Positions 21,487-33,652 of a stretch of 64,000 bases of DNA are shown in pieces. Below the pieces are notes generated by a model, which saw only the letters and a program-made list of their open reading frames with translations, made no database searches and was not told the DNA's origin. The stretch comes from Sesamum alatum (Eukaryota > Streptophyta > Magnoliopsida > Lamiales > Pedaliaceae), in the NCBI GenBank assembly GCA_034509735.1, contig JACGWO010000007.1, positions 22,658,046-22,722,045 of the forward strand, given 5' to 3'. Each line of letters begins with the position of its first letter. Positions within the stretch are counted from its first letter, which is position 1. The translations under genes and the position numbers were made by a program.

Positions 21487-21960
21487 GAGGGTTAATTACA
21501 CTTAGACCTCCTCTGAAAATGTAAAATTATACTTTCCCACAAAAAAGTTTCAAAATTATGTTTACACACCATCCAAAAATTCTCTATTTACACCTAACCC
21601 CTATCCGTTAGAGTTTGATAGAAACGTTCACGCCGACAAAAATAATTACATAAATTTTGAAGTTTACCCCTCATTTAATATTATCATGTATATGTTTGTA
21701 CTTATAAGGGGATAAATGTACATTATTATATTTTTCCTTTATAAGTACAAAGTTATTACACGAGAATGTTAAATGAGAGGTAATATTGAAAATTTATGTA
21801 ATTGTTATTGTTAACGTGAACATTGTTCGTCCAAACTCTAATGAATAGAAGTCAGGTATAAAAGGAGAATATTCGGAGGGGGTGTAAGTGTAATTTCGAA
21901 ACTTCTTTGGGCGAAAGTATAATTTTATATTTTTAGAGGGGGTCTAAATGTAATTAACCC
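21487..21960. mobile_element. MITE nested in the hAT transposase (middle)
   Basis: The left end reads GAGGGTTAATTACACTTAGA and the right end GGTCTAAATGTAATTAACCC, with inverted similarity continuing for over 100 bp. The exact 8-bp direct repeat TTATTTTG flanks it (21479-21486 and 21961-21968). It is 474 bp with no ORF and splits the transposase coding region. Confidence 0.85.
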
Positions 21961-22094
21961 TTATTTTGCACGTTTATTCACTTAGTATGGTTGATTATAT
22001 TGGTTTTAGAAGATTTGTTGCCAGTTTTCAGCCATGATTTAACATGATCTCGAGAAATACTATCAAGAATAACATTTGAAAAAGAAAAAATTAT

Positions 22095-23318
22095 TTTTTT
22101 AGTCCTTTACCTTTAGCCAACATTAGTTTTAGTCCTGTAATTATGCTCTTTTTTCTTAAGTCCTTTAAGTTTCAAAATTAATGAGAAATAGTCCTCAAGT
22201 GGCCAGGATTTTGATTTTTGGGCAGAAAAATGACATGGTAGGCTAACTAGACGTTTTTTGGGAGTTTTTAATACTATGTGGAATGGACATCAGTTGGAAT
22301 ACATGTTTTGGAGGAAAGAAAGATTTATCAAATTTTGAATTATATGCATATGTATAATTATAACTTATAAAAATAAAATTATTATTTAAAAAAAATTAAC
22401 CCTTCTCCCAGTCCCCCTTAGTGCCCCTTGTAGAGATACCTTACCCCCCAATCTGGATGACGCTAGCCGCCTAGACTAGAACTAGATCACTGTTGCCCAA
22501 AGGTGGACGGCGACCGCGTCGCCCAAAGATGGCAAGCGACGAAAACGCTGTCATCCTCCATTGTGGTGGGCGACAATAGATGCCCAAACAAAAAATATTT
22601 CTGGGGATGCTATCGCTCAAAGGTGAGGAGGGGGGGGGGAGGGGGGCGTTACCCTCCTTTACTGCGTCATCGTCGTCACCATCCCTTGCAATTTAAAAAA
22701 AATAAATAGTTCATTACATTTTAATTAATTTAATAAAAGTAATTAAAAGAAGATTTTAAAAGGTAAAGAAAATTGATTTACCTTTTGTAAATTTTTATAA
22801 ATAATATAAAAATATTTAATATTATTTATAGTATATAATATAATTATTAAAATATATTTAAACTAATAATTATTCAAATTAATAAATAAAATATAGTTTT
22901 TATAATCAATTAATATTTATAGTTATATCGATATTTAATTTTTAAAAATGAATTTAGTATATTAATTTCTGTATTGTATTTTAATTTATATTTTTCAATT
23001 TAAATTATAAAATTTTAAAAAAAATAACATATTATTTTTTTGGAATTTTGATATTTAAATAATGGCAAGTGAACATTAATGACCACATGTTATTGCACGT
23101 GGTTGTACACGTGTATAAGTTGCTGGAAATTCAATAAACTACCTATCACACGATCAATTTCTGGTTTATTTTCAAAATCTTGCTCGAAAATTGTGTATAA
23201 ATCCTTAATCGGACTAAATTTTATTAATTTTGAAACTTAAAGGGCTTAATAAAAAAGGGCATAATTACATGACTAAAACTAATATTGGATATAGTTAAAA
23301 AAACTAAAAGAAAAATTC
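22095..23318. mobile_element. TIR element nested in the hAT element (right)
   Basis: The left arm contains TAGTTTTAGTCCTGTAATTA and CTTAAGTCCTTTAAG followed by TTTCAAAATTAATGA. The right arm is the inverted copy. The arms are about 100 bp and the whole is about 1.2 kb. A GAAAAA(A)TT word occurs outside both ends and may be a 9-bp duplication, but poly-A/T makes this ambiguous. The core (22390-22690) is GC-rich with repeated GCCCAAAGRTGG words and could be captured host sequence; nothing in it is recognisable. Confidence 0.65.
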
Positions 23319-23329
23319 CCTTTTAAAAT

Positions 23330-24540
23330 TTACAATGTTGAGAAGTTGATGTGTTATAAATTGTTGGATAAGTTTAAGTATCGAGTTGCGATCACAACTG
23401 ACATGTGGACTTAAAGTAACAACGAAAAAGGTTTATGGTGAAATACTACACATTTCATTGATGGTTCTTGGATTTAATTGAATTGCATTTTGAGGTACTT
23501 AAATTTAAATTTTGAAGATTTATTAATTTAATTTTTTGAAATAGGATATTTAGTATATTTAATTATTTTATAAATTGACATATTTCTAACTCCAAGCACA
23601 GATCAAGTGATAATTGATGTGCTTGTCGAATCTTTAATGGATTGGAACATTTATTGAAAAGTGTGAATAATCACCGAAGATAATTGTACAACTAATGATG
23701 CCAAGCTTCATTATCTTTTAGACAAACTTCCCACGAAAGACATGTCTCTAAATAGAAAGGTACTTCATATGTGTCATTGTGCTTATATACTAAATTTGAT
23801 TGTGAAAGCTGGTTTGGATGTCATCAGTAAATCAATTGAAAGAATACGTAATAGTGTCGTATACTGGACGGCTTCTCTTAGTAAAGTGAAACTTTTTGAG
23901 GAAGCTGCTCGACAATTGCATATTAGTTGTACCAATAAATTATGTATGGATTGTAGAACATGTTGAAACTCATTTTTTTTTATGCTAGAAAATGCCATAA
24001 TCTATAATATGTGTTCCCATGACTTAAAGTTCGGTAAAGAAACTATAAAAGTCTACCAATTGAAGAGGATTGGGGAATGCAATTGAAATTTGGGAAAAGT
24101 TCAAAATCTTTTATGAAGTAATAGAGATGTTTTCTGGTCTTTATCCTACTTCTAATTTTCATGTTTCGAAGATTTGTGATATCAAATTAAAAGTTAGATG
24201 AATGGGTGAAGAGTTCGAATATATTGATTCAAGATATGACTGAAAAGATGTTGATAAAATACGAAAAGTATCAAGATACTTGTCATATCATGATGGGGGT
24301 TGATGTTGTTTTAGATCCTCAATATAAAATGAATTGATTGAGTTTTCCTTTCTCCTAATTTATTGTGAAAGTTCAAAATTCAAGTTTGATGAGGTTCGAC
24401 AGAATTGTTATGATTTGTTAATTGGCTATCAATCTAAATCTGCTTCTGAAAGTAGCTACACACTGGTGGTTTATGAAGTACAATGTTATCTTCTATCACT
24501 CATTAATAAATGTGACCCTCTTGAGATGTATGACTAATAT
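23330..24540 (+). pseudogene. hAT transposase, central catalytic region
   Basis: Fragments in all three frames follow the plant hAT order: ITTDMWT (about 23395), HFIDGSWI (about 23455), ITDNCTTNDAKLHYLLD (about 23675-23725), then a continuous frame 23742-23966 with CHCAYILNLIVKAGLD and IRNSVVYWTAS. A CWNSF-type piece follows at about 23965, and FDPQYKM-like sequence near 24310. Its role would have been cut-and-paste transposition of the surrounding element. Many stops are present. Confidence 0.75.
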
Positions 24541-24689
24541 ATGGCTTCAAGTTTAAATCCCACTACTAAAGTGTGCATGGCATCGGACTTGGATATGTAT
24601 TTAGAGAAAAGTGTCTTGCAAGAACTCTAGATTTTGATATGTTGAGTTAGTGGAAGACAAATGGAGTAAAGTATCCTAATCTGTAGAAA

Positions 24690-24870
24690 AAACTAGAGAT
24701 GTTTTAGTTAATCCTATTTCTGCAGCTGCATTTGAGTTTGCATTTAGTAGTAATAGAGGGTTGATCAATCCTCATCGTGGTAGGCTCCATCCCACTATTC
24801 TTGAAGCATTGTTATGTGCTCATTGTTGCTTGTGGAATGATGCGAAAGGTAAGAAAAATGGATTAATTTT
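24690..24870 (+). pseudogene. hAT C-terminal dimerisation domain
   Basis: One frame reads VLVNPISAAAFEFAFS, then GLINPHRGRLHPTILEALLC and HCCLWND. This is the hATC dimerisation domain (S/A-x-x-SE-FS...R..L.P..VEAL consensus), with the usual Ser-Glu changed to Ala-Phe-Glu context. It is the last coding part of the element; about 450 bp of 3' sub-terminal sequence follow. Confidence 0.8.
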
Positions 24871-25323
24871 TTCTTGTGTACTTACATATTGCATTAAACT
24901 ATAACAATTAAGATATTTATCTATTTTATTGTGTATGTATTTGTTTGACAAGTACCACGAATAATTTGCCAATGAAGCCTAGTCATTGTGATGAAGAATA
25001 GAAATTTGTATTTTTCAAACTTGTCAAATGATTAAGACTTTGTAGTTTGATGTGCCATGTGTATAACACTTTTGTATAGCTGTTGTATAGACTTTTCTTA
25101 TAATTTACATTCAGCTTATTGTATTTATTAAAACTTTGTTATATTTTACATAATTGTTGCAGAGACTTTCTTAAGAGCAATTGAGATTATACGTTAAATC
25201 TAATTTAAGTAGGCGGAGCAGGGCGGGGCCAGGGGCAGAGTGGGGGGTACGGGTTTTTCATGTGGCGGGGTAGGGTATATGAGTCATTATCCGGGGCGGG
25301 TCTTGGGCGTTCCTACATAGGAG

Positions 25324-25500
25324 TGGATTGGTCAAATCGGGTGCCATATCAACCCATGCTCCACACAAGTAGAATGATGTTGTTATCATATAGTAGATAG
25401 CTGGTGCTTATTTACGAGGAATCTATTTGTTAGTTTAGCCAATTCAGTTGTTACCTAAAATTTTTGTTGGTTTGTCTAACTGCTTACTGATGTTCACGTG
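25324..25500. other. Short spacer between hAT and copia-2
   Basis: It contains no gene and ends with ACGTG (25496-25500), the target duplication of the next element. Confidence 0.6.
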
Positions 25501-26738
25501 TGTTGGAAAAAGTGTCACAAATAATTTTAGTAATCATTTTGACAATATCAATTAAATTTTTATAAGAAAGTTTTGAAATCAAAACACAAGAAAGCACGTT
25601 GGAACCAAATGATAAACAAACAGTTAGATATGCTGCAAACGGTAAAATAAAGGAATACTTAAAACAAGAATTATATCATAAAAATTCTCGGTCCAAGAAT
25701 TTCACCAAACTGAATCACAGATATAATCTGCTTGCCTTGAAAAAATTATACATCCCGTTAAGAATGTGCACACGGGTACTACGCAACTTCTTCTAGGATA
25801 AGACGGTTTCCGTTCTAGCAGTATACACTTTACCGTAGAACACCACGAAACAACACTTAGTAGCCTTATGAAAAACTTGAGCTCGAAGCCCGCATTTTTA
25901 GAAGAATAACTCGAAGCTTCTGGAGAAAACTAAGAGTGAGAGAGAGGTTAAGAGAATGTTTTCGTCCGTCTGCGTTCAACTACATTTGACTTTGTTCGAC
26001 TTATGTTTGAAGTGAGTCTATGCAGCCTTTTATAAGCAAGGCTTTCAGCTGTTTCAACATTCGCATTAATCACCATCATTAGTGTAGCATTTACCACCAT
26101 TAAGACTGAAATAATTAGCCATTAACGGCATTAAAATGGTTTTAAATACAGGTTTAAAAGCCATTAAACACGATTAAAACAAGGTTTGAATTCACCCAGT
26201 AAGCCTCCATTAAGAAGCCATAAACAACATTAAAAAAGAGTATAATGGCCATTAATACAGTCAAAGAAAAACTGACCAGAAACGGCCAAATTCAGGTTTA
26301 AAAAACCTGAGTTTAAATACTGTTTTAAAAGCAATTAAAACACGATTTTGACTGAGTAATTTTGAAAACTAATTTCTGTTTTAATCGAGAAAAAACCCCC
26401 AAATATTTTTGCTGCAAAACGATAGATCCTAAAACTGAGACGTTCGCCCTAGTCTCCATAACACTTCAAATATAACTTGAACATTGAACTTAATATAAGG
26501 AGTTTAAATTATCCTTAAACTTCCAATGTGGGATAGCTTTGAGTATAAAAACACTCACCCCCACATACACCTTATATCCTTATCAAAGCTCCACACTTTC
26601 CCATCATATTCCTATGTGAGATAAGTGTAATTCCTCTATTTCTCTCACCATCTAATCTATGGATTCGTATGTAATTGAACTCATATTTTAGAACAATTTG
26701 TTGTTACAAATTAACATTAAAAAATTTCAATTACCACA
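25501..26738 (-). repeat. 3' LTR of copia-2
   Basis: About 1238 bp, homologous along its length to 30713-31935. It includes a TATAAAAGG-type box on the minus strand (26026-26037). Open frames inside it are fortuitous, because the homologous frame in the other LTR encodes no known domain. Confidence 0.92.
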
Positions 26739-26757
26739 ACCCCTCACAAATCTATAG
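26739..26757 (-). other. Probable polypurine tract of copia-2
   Basis: On the element strand TTGTGAGGGGT precedes the 3' LTR start; GAGGGG is the purine block. Confidence 0.5.
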
Positions 26758-27262
26758 ATTTGAACTCAAGCTTCTGTGTCTTGCTTTCAGCAATAGCACC
26801 TTTCAATTTGAACCACTACCTAAGTTATCTAATGTCAGCTATCATCGGGTCAAATGGAACTGACCCTTGAATTTGAGCTCGTGGTTGTAACAACGTCTGT
26901 CAGTAACAACAAGCCACCCGTTTTGTGTTGATCTTTAAGGTTGACACGTTAGGCCATGTGTCCTGACCCTGTTCATAAATGCTTTCAGGAATAACCCCAT
27001 TCCTTAGTTGCGGCCGTACAACTACATTCACTTAGTTGGGTGTCTCCAGGGATGCACTGCTTAGCATCTTGTCTATAAAGACTCGACCCTATTCAGAGTT
27101 TAAACTCTTACTATACTTGCAGTATCAGCACCTTCCAAAATTACATGGGATAGACTCTAGATACAAAGTATCAGTCTATTTTTGGTGCTCTAACATACCC
27201 TACGACATGAACCTTGTTTGTGGGGTCTCCACTTGGAAGGTTGGGTTGCTATCGTAGTTATA

Positions 27263-27660
27263 TCACTGATGGGTTTTCAGTCCCATCCCCAATTTGAATT
27301 TTTGTACTTGTGACATATCTAATTCTTTCGCCAAAGGGTTAGCCACATTGTCCTTTGTTCCCATAAAGTCAATGCCTATAACTCTGTTCGACACTAATAC
27401 CCTTATGGACTTAAGTCTAACTTGGATGTGTAATTTTGTCTTTTGGTTGTATTTACAACTCTGAACATTTGCTATTATGGTCTGACTATCACAATATACA
27501 ACAATAGGTGGAAGAGGCTGACTTACAATGGAAAGTTGTAGTAACAACCCATACAACCATTGAGCCTCAGTACCAGTCGTATCCAACGCACATAACTCGC
27601 TTCAAAAGTAGAATGGGTTATCAAAGTCTGTTTTGCAGACTTTCAGGAGACTGAGCCCCC
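27263..27660 (-). pseudogene. Copia-2 RNase H
   Basis: The frame 27586-27263 has TEAQWLYGLL, then VVYCDSQTIIANV with a catalytic Asp and a C-terminal block (KDNVANPLAKEL) corresponding to the usual VADPLTK. The beginning (ALGGGSVSWKSAKQT.. STFEASY) lies across a frame break at about 27600-27650. It follows the reverse transcriptase directly. Confidence 0.8.
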
Positions 27661-28700
27661 ACCCAAGGTAAACACATATTCTGAAAACCCATTAGTTCTG
27701 GAGTTTTTGGCTATCCAGCTAGAATTACTGTAACCCTCCAAAACAGTAGGGAATCTGCTATAATGAATGGTCAGTGACACTGTGCCCTTAAGGTACCTTA
27801 GTACCCTATCCAAAGCTCCCCAATGAGTTTTGTCCGGATAACTAGTGTATCTAGCCAGCTTCGAGATATAAAATGAAATATCTGGTCTCGTGCCATTTGC
27901 CAGATACTGCAAACTCCCAATAATTTGGGAATACCTTAGTTGTACAACAGGTACACCATTTTTATTTTTGAATAAAGATACAGAAGAATCATATGGTGTC
28001 TTAGCAATTCTACTATTCTGATAGCCAAATTTCTCAATTATCTTCTCAACATAGTGAGATTGAGAAATAACTATTCCATCAGTTGAACGAATCAACTTGA
28101 TGCCAAGAATTACATTAGCCTCACCCATATCCTTCATTTCAAACTTATTTTTCAAAAATGACTTGGTTTTGGTTATTATATCTAAACACGAATTAACAGA
28201 ATATCATCTGCATACAGGTATAAAATGATAATTTTATCTCCTTTAATTTTACAGTAAATGCATTTGTCATTCTCATTCACGGTGAAGTCAAATGCAAGAA
28301 TAGTTTTATCAAACTTTTCGTGCCACTGTTGGGTGCTTGTTTAAGTTCATAAAGAGACTTAACAAGTTTACAAAATCCCTCAGGCTGGTCCATATATATC
28401 TCTTCCTCTAGTCACCATACAAGAAGGTTGTGTTCACATCCATCTGGTGAACCGAAAGATTATCACTGAAGCCAGTGCTATAAGCACCCAGATTGTAGTT
28501 AACCGAGCTACCAGAAAATAGGTATCGAAATAGTCTATTCCCTCCTTCTGTTTAAAATCCTTAGCCACCAATCTGGCTTTAAACTTATCAATGGTCTCAT
28601 CAGGTTTCAGTTTCTTCTTAAAGATCCACTTACACCCAATTGTAGTACACCCCGGAGGGAGATCGACTAGCACCTATGTCCCATTGGAGACAATGGAGTC
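27643..28700 (-). pseudogene. Copia-2 reverse transcriptase
   Basis: The frame 28673-28434 carries CKWIFKKKLK and KARLVAKDFKQKEGIDY. A middle part in other frames includes YLYADDILLI (about 28200-28230), an intact YADD catalytic box. The frame 28155-27643 carries DMGEANVILGIKL and QIIGSLQYLANGTRPDI. These are the fingers, palm and connection of a copia polymerase in order, broken at two or three places. Confidence 0.85.
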
Positions 28701-28867
28701 CATCTCACTTTTGACAGCTTCCCTCCAATGCTTGACTTCAGAAGAAGCCATAGCATCTTTGAAGGTTACAGGCTCGTCCTCGATATTGTAAGTGACAAAG
28801 TCACTTCCAAAATTCTTGACGATCCTAGCTCTCTTACTCCGTCTAGTTTCATCTGACTCTTCATGAG

Positions 28868-29815
28868 TCAGACTAGTACTACTAGGATTACCCCTACATT
28901 TGTCATATTTTCCACACGTTGAGGAATAGAAATGGACGCAAGTAAATCATTAAGTGAAACACTTGGAGATATTCTCGTTTTCATGGGAAATACATCCTCC
29001 AAGAAAGTAGCATCACGAAATTCGACTATTGTGTTGACCTTAATGCCTGGAATTTCTGATTTAATAACCGAAAATCTCAGTGCATAACTTGTCTCCATAT
29101 AGCCCAAGAACACAACATCAACAGTCTTAGGGCCCAATTTCTTTCTTTTGTGCTCAGGGACCAGTATCACTCGAAAGTATTTGAGATTTGGCGTCCTCCC
29201 TTTCCATAATTCAAAAGGAGTACTCATATTGTGTTTTAGAGGGATTCTATTCAGAATATGGCAAGCCGTATTCAAAGCCTCTCCCCACAAATACTAAGGT
29301 AACCCAGAGGTTAATAAAAGATTGTTAACCATGTCTTTAAAATGCCTACTCTTTTATCAACTATTCCATTAGATGAAGGGGAATATGGAGGAGTCTCTTC
29401 ATGAATTATGCCAAAAATTTTTATTATATTCATTAAACTTACTCGACTCATATTCTCCTCCTCTATCGGACCTTAATCGTTTAAGTTCCTTACCAGTTTG
29501 GGTTTCTGCTTCATTTTTAAACAAAATAAATTTATCTAATGCTTCATCTGTATTACGCATGAGAAAGACATAACAGTATCTACTGCAATTATCTATAAAA
29601 GTGATAAAATAACGCTTGTGGTCCCTAGTCAAAATTCCATTGAACTCACAAATATCAGTGTAAACTAAATCAAGTATTTTCGAATCCCTTTCAACTGATT
29701 GATAGGGTTTCCTAACTTGTTTAGCTTCTACACAAATATCGCACTCGTGATTTCGTTCAATTTCATGACTAGGTATTAAATCAAGATTCATCATTCGTTT
29801 GATTGAACCCAAATT
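28868..29815 (-). pseudogene. Copia-2 integrase
   Basis: The frame 29812-29399 includes CDICVEAK (second half of the zinc module), VYTDICEF (catalytic Asp) and LRSDRGGEYESS (second Asp). The frame 29290-28868 holds WGEALNTACHILNRIP, then LELWKGRTP-like and VFLGYMETSYALRF sequence, the C-terminal GKGY-like region. The segment with the catalytic Glu falls at the frame break near 29300-29400. The first half of the zinc module (WHxRLGH) is reduced to traces at about 29830. Confidence 0.85.
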
Positions 29816-29823
29816 TAAATGAC

Positions 29824-30577
29824 CTAATTACTATGACAAAGAGAAGTAGATTCAACATTCAAAACAATAGAATCAGAAACAACAATATAAATTGCTTTCA
29901 CTTTCTTTTTCCTGATTATTAAATTGGCCCTTGGCTGATGCTCAACAGGCATCTTGTGAGTTTGAATCCTGTGCTCTTCCTCTATGCTAATCATGACCAT
30001 AAGATCATTTAGAGATATTCTCCCTTTCTGATGCTTGAGTGTCATGCTAAAACTCTCCCACGACTTGGGAAATTTATCTACTATGGCCATGGCCAGAAAC
30101 TTCTTGGGAAGCTTCATCTCAGCATCAAATAGAGAATGCTCAAGATTGACAATCTCATGCGTCTGTTCAGTTACAGACCTTTCCTCGACCATCTGATACC
30201 TCATGAACTTGGAAATAGAATACTTTTCGAGCCCTTGCTCGTTAGTATTATATTTCCTGTCCAACTCATCCCACAGTGATTTTGCAGTGTAAAAGTCGGA
30301 ACAATAGACATTGACGAGTATTTGACATTGCTGACAAAATAGCTCCTCGACCTATTCGATCCCGCTCGGTCCACTGAGCAATCTCAGCTGTCTTAGGATC
30401 GATTTCAGTTGGTTTGGGGCAAGTCACCTGAATAACCGACAAAAGTCCCTTCATCGTCAACCATATCTTCATCCGTTGTTGCCAACGTTTGAAAAATTGG
30501 ACCAAAAACTTTTTCGGCATACCGGATAAGTTGACTTTTGGGGCGATAAGAATAGCGACAGAAATTGCTTCGGTCAT
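29824..30577 (-). pseudogene. Copia-2 gag (N-terminal part)
   Basis: It starts MTEAIS at 30577 and reads FFKRWQQRMKIWLT, the conserved gag N-terminal region. After a frameshift near 30340 it continues as LWDELDRKYNTNEQG, KYSISKFMRYQMVEE, VDKFPKSWESFSMTLKH and ISLNDLMVMISIEEEH, the copia UBN2-type gag domain. It then runs into a short basic tail and stops. The CCHC knuckle expected next is absent, and integrase sequence begins within about 30 bp, so knuckle and protease are deleted. Confidence 0.85.
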
Positions 30578-30712
30578 TTTAATAATTAAGAAGCGAAAAT
30601 TATAACCACAGATATTAAAAACAAAAATTTGAATTTTATAAAATAAAAAAAAACAACTGTTTTCGTTCCAACCAAAAATTCGATTTTTCAAAACCTATAA
30701 TTTCTTCAAGAT

Positions 30713-31935
30713 TGTTGGAAAAAGTGTTACAAACAATCGTAGTAATCAGTTTGAAAATATCAATCAGATTATTATAAGACAGTTTTGAAACCAAAACACA
30801 AGAAAGTACGTTGGAACCAAATGATAAACAAACAGTTAGATATTCCGTAAACGGTAAAATAAAGGAACACTTACAACAAGAGTTATATCGTAATAATTCT
30901 CGATCCAAGAATTTCACCAAACCGAATCACAGATATAATCTGCTTGTCTTGAAGAAATTATACGTCCCATTAAGAATGTGCACACGAGTACTACGCAACT
31001 TCTTCCAAGATAAGACGGTTTTCGTTCTAGCGGTATGCACTTTACCATAGAACACCTCGAAACAACACCCAGTAGCCTTATGAAAAACTTGAGCTCGAAG
31101 CTCGCATATTTAGGAGAACAACTCGAAGTTTCTAGAGAGAAAACCGAGAGTGAGAGAGAGGGGTTGAGAAAATATTTTCATTCGTCTACGTTCAACAACA
31201 TTCGACTTCGTTCGACTTATGTTCGAAGTCCGCCTATGCAGCCTTTTATAGGCAAGGCTTTCAGCGATTTCAACGTCCGCATTAATCACCATCATTAGTG
31301 CAGCATTTAACCACCATTAAGGCTGAAATAATTAGCAATTAACGACACTAAAACACTTTTAAATACAGGTTTAATAGCCATTAAACACGATTAAAACCAA
31401 GTTTGAATTCAGTCATAAATAATATTAAAAAAGAGTATAATGGCCATTAATTAATACAGTCAAAGAAAAATCGACCAGAAATGGCCTAATTAAGGTTTAA
31501 AAACTTGAGTTAAAATACTCTTTTAAAAGCAATTAAAACATGATTTTGACTGAGTAATTTTGAAAACCAATTTCTGCTTTAATCCAGATAAAACCTCAAA
31601 TATTTTTGCTGTAAAACAATAGATCCTAAGACTGAGACATTCGTCCTAGTCTCCATAACACTTCAAATATAAGTTGAACATTGAACTTAATATAAGGAGT
31701 TTAAGTTATCCTTAAACTTCCAATGTGGGACAACTTTGAGTGTAAAAACACTCACCCCCACATACACCTTATATCTTTATCAAAACTCCACACTTTCCCA
31801 TCACATTCCTATGTGAGACAAGTATAATTCCTCTATTTTTTTCACCATCTAATCTATGAATTCACATATAATTGAATCCATATTTTAGAATAATTTATTG
31901 TTATAAATTGACATTAAAAAATATCAATTACAACA
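30713..31935 (-). repeat. 5' LTR of copia-2
   Basis: 1223 bp, the partner of 25501-26738. On the minus strand a TATAAAAGG box lies at 31243-31250, in position to start the element's transcript. ACGTG follows at 31936-31940. Confidence 0.92.
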
Positions 31936-31940
31936 ACGTG

Positions 31941-33650
31941 TTGATACGTTCGTTCTATGTATATTCTTGGTGCTAACGTGTTTGTTGAGTAGGTCGTGTT
32001 GTCAATAGGTTGCAGGTGCTCTAGACTGGGCTTCGATCACTAGTTAGTCTGAATTAGGTGAAGTGTTGAGCTTCCGCCCTTGGGTTTCGAACATGCGGTT
32101 CTTGATTTTGCCACTAATCTCTTAGGCTTCCTGATTAAATTGACACAATTGTATCTTGGACCTTGTAAAAAAATTGATATTTTAGGCATATATATAGATA
32201 TCAATACCCGAATTGGGGATTTATTTGACTCATGTTGATGGTGATCATAACATTGCATCCATTGTTTGCGTGTGTGATTCAAGCATGTGACATATGGTGG
32301 TGGTGTTGGGAGGAAGATGAAATCTTAAGTATCCAACACAACTTCAAACATAGTAATAAAATGCCAAAAGCAGCTAAAAGTATCAATAGAGGTGCTTACC
32401 AACTCCTGACAACTAAAAGAGATGCATAATCTAAAATAGTGTAATAAAACACCTTCACAATAACTTTTCAATTGAACGCACAAAAGTGATTAATCAGGAC
32501 ATAAACATATACATTATTGCATGTTTACCAAGAACAACGGGCCTAAATAAGAAACTTATGAAGAAAACATCAAATATATTACCTTTGTCGGGACTTAATA
32601 AATTACCGCGATGTTCTCTTACTAGAAATATGAATTATCGATAATTTGATGGTCAACTCCATTATAATTTTGTGAAAACATTGATTTGACTATCAATCAT
32701 TTTTCACCCCATCAAAACAAACAAATCAAATAAAATAAAATCAGCACGACATAAAGACAAAACAATGAATTCAAAAAATAATAATAATTGGTTAAATTAC
32801 ATCCATGTCCCTCAATCATCTCTAAACATTATAACTTTGAAAAAATTTGATCTTTTGCCAATATATAAATCATATGGCCTTTCCTTCATAAAGAAAAAGG
32901 ATGATATATAGTAGAGAGGGAAGCAAGATTATTAACACTTTTTGGGATTTAATTACCTTTTTATTGTATGATCAAAAGAGGCAAAAGCTGAAAAACCAAA
33001 AAGAACTCTTAGTATGCCGTTGACTTGGTGCTCAACGGCTATGATGAGGGCGACAAAATTATAAACTATGTATGGCTGGCTAAAAATAAAAGTATGTATT
33101 GTGATTGGGTGAGGTAGCTTAGTGTAAATGGAAGTAAACTTTGCGTCTGCAATCACTTAGTGGGTCTATGACTATCCATACAACATCTTTCCTCTATCAA
33201 CTATAATTTTCTTATATCTTAAAAAAAAAGTACACAAAAATAAATTAGATTATCATATGAGAATTAGTCTAATCTTTGAAACATTCGGAATTGATTGATC
33301 ACTATATTTGGATTGTGATTTAATTCACTAATTTAATAGAATTGGTTAAGTAACATATCATAATCTTTCAAGATTTAAGAATTATGCAACCCGTTATTTA
33401 AAAAAGTGTAGGAGCATTTCCTTTTGTAATAAATGATAATTAGTTGCATCGTTACATTTAGGGTTTAATTAAGTAATATTTAAATATAGTTTTGGATAAC
33501 GATTAAATTATAAGTAAAAATAAAATAATAAATTATAATAGTTTACATCAAGACAATGATACGTATGTTTGATGAGATTCAAATCGATAATCACACACTT
33601 GGTTATGAAATCTCGTCGATGATGAAGAATGCTCGCAATCAACCAAATTG
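31941..33650. other. AT-rich spacer, no gene seen
   Basis: It is simple AT-rich sequence with scattered stops in all frames. A few 60-80-codon frames exist on both strands but show no domain or codon-use signal. Confidence 0.5.
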
Positions 33651-33652
33651 AG

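Larger units (their letters stand above)
19480..25315 (+). mobile_element. Dead hAT transposon with three nested MITEs
   Basis: The outer termini TAGGAATG and CGTTCCTA are a short imperfect inverted repeat. They are flanked by CATGGGAG (19472-19479) and CATAGGAG (25316-25323), an 8-bp duplication with one change, the size hAT transposases make. Inside is a decayed hAT transposase in the plus direction (BED finger, middle domain, C-terminal dimerisation domain). Sub-terminal sequence at both ends is rich in GGGGCGGGT-like words. Roughly 2.2 kb of the 5.8 kb comes from three later MITE insertions. Confidence 0.75.
25501..31935 (-). mobile_element. Copia retrotransposon (copia-2), LTR-bounded, internally deleted
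   Basis: Direct LTRs of about 1.23 kb bound it, and ACGTG is duplicated exactly on both sides (25496-25500, 31936-31940). The termini are TGTTGG... and ...CAACA on the plus strand; the left LTR ends CCACA. The minus-strand interior gives gag, integrase, reverse transcriptase and RNase H, but the protease and the zinc-knuckle part of gag are absent. No Met-tRNA-type primer site is visible next to the 5' LTR (the element reads ATCTTGAAGAAATT there). Confidence 0.92.

Noticed and set aside
25599..25796. 65-codon plus-strand frame (with a relative at 30811-31050)
   Set aside because: Both lie at the same place in the two LTRs of copia-2, so the similarity comes from the LTR, not from a gene.
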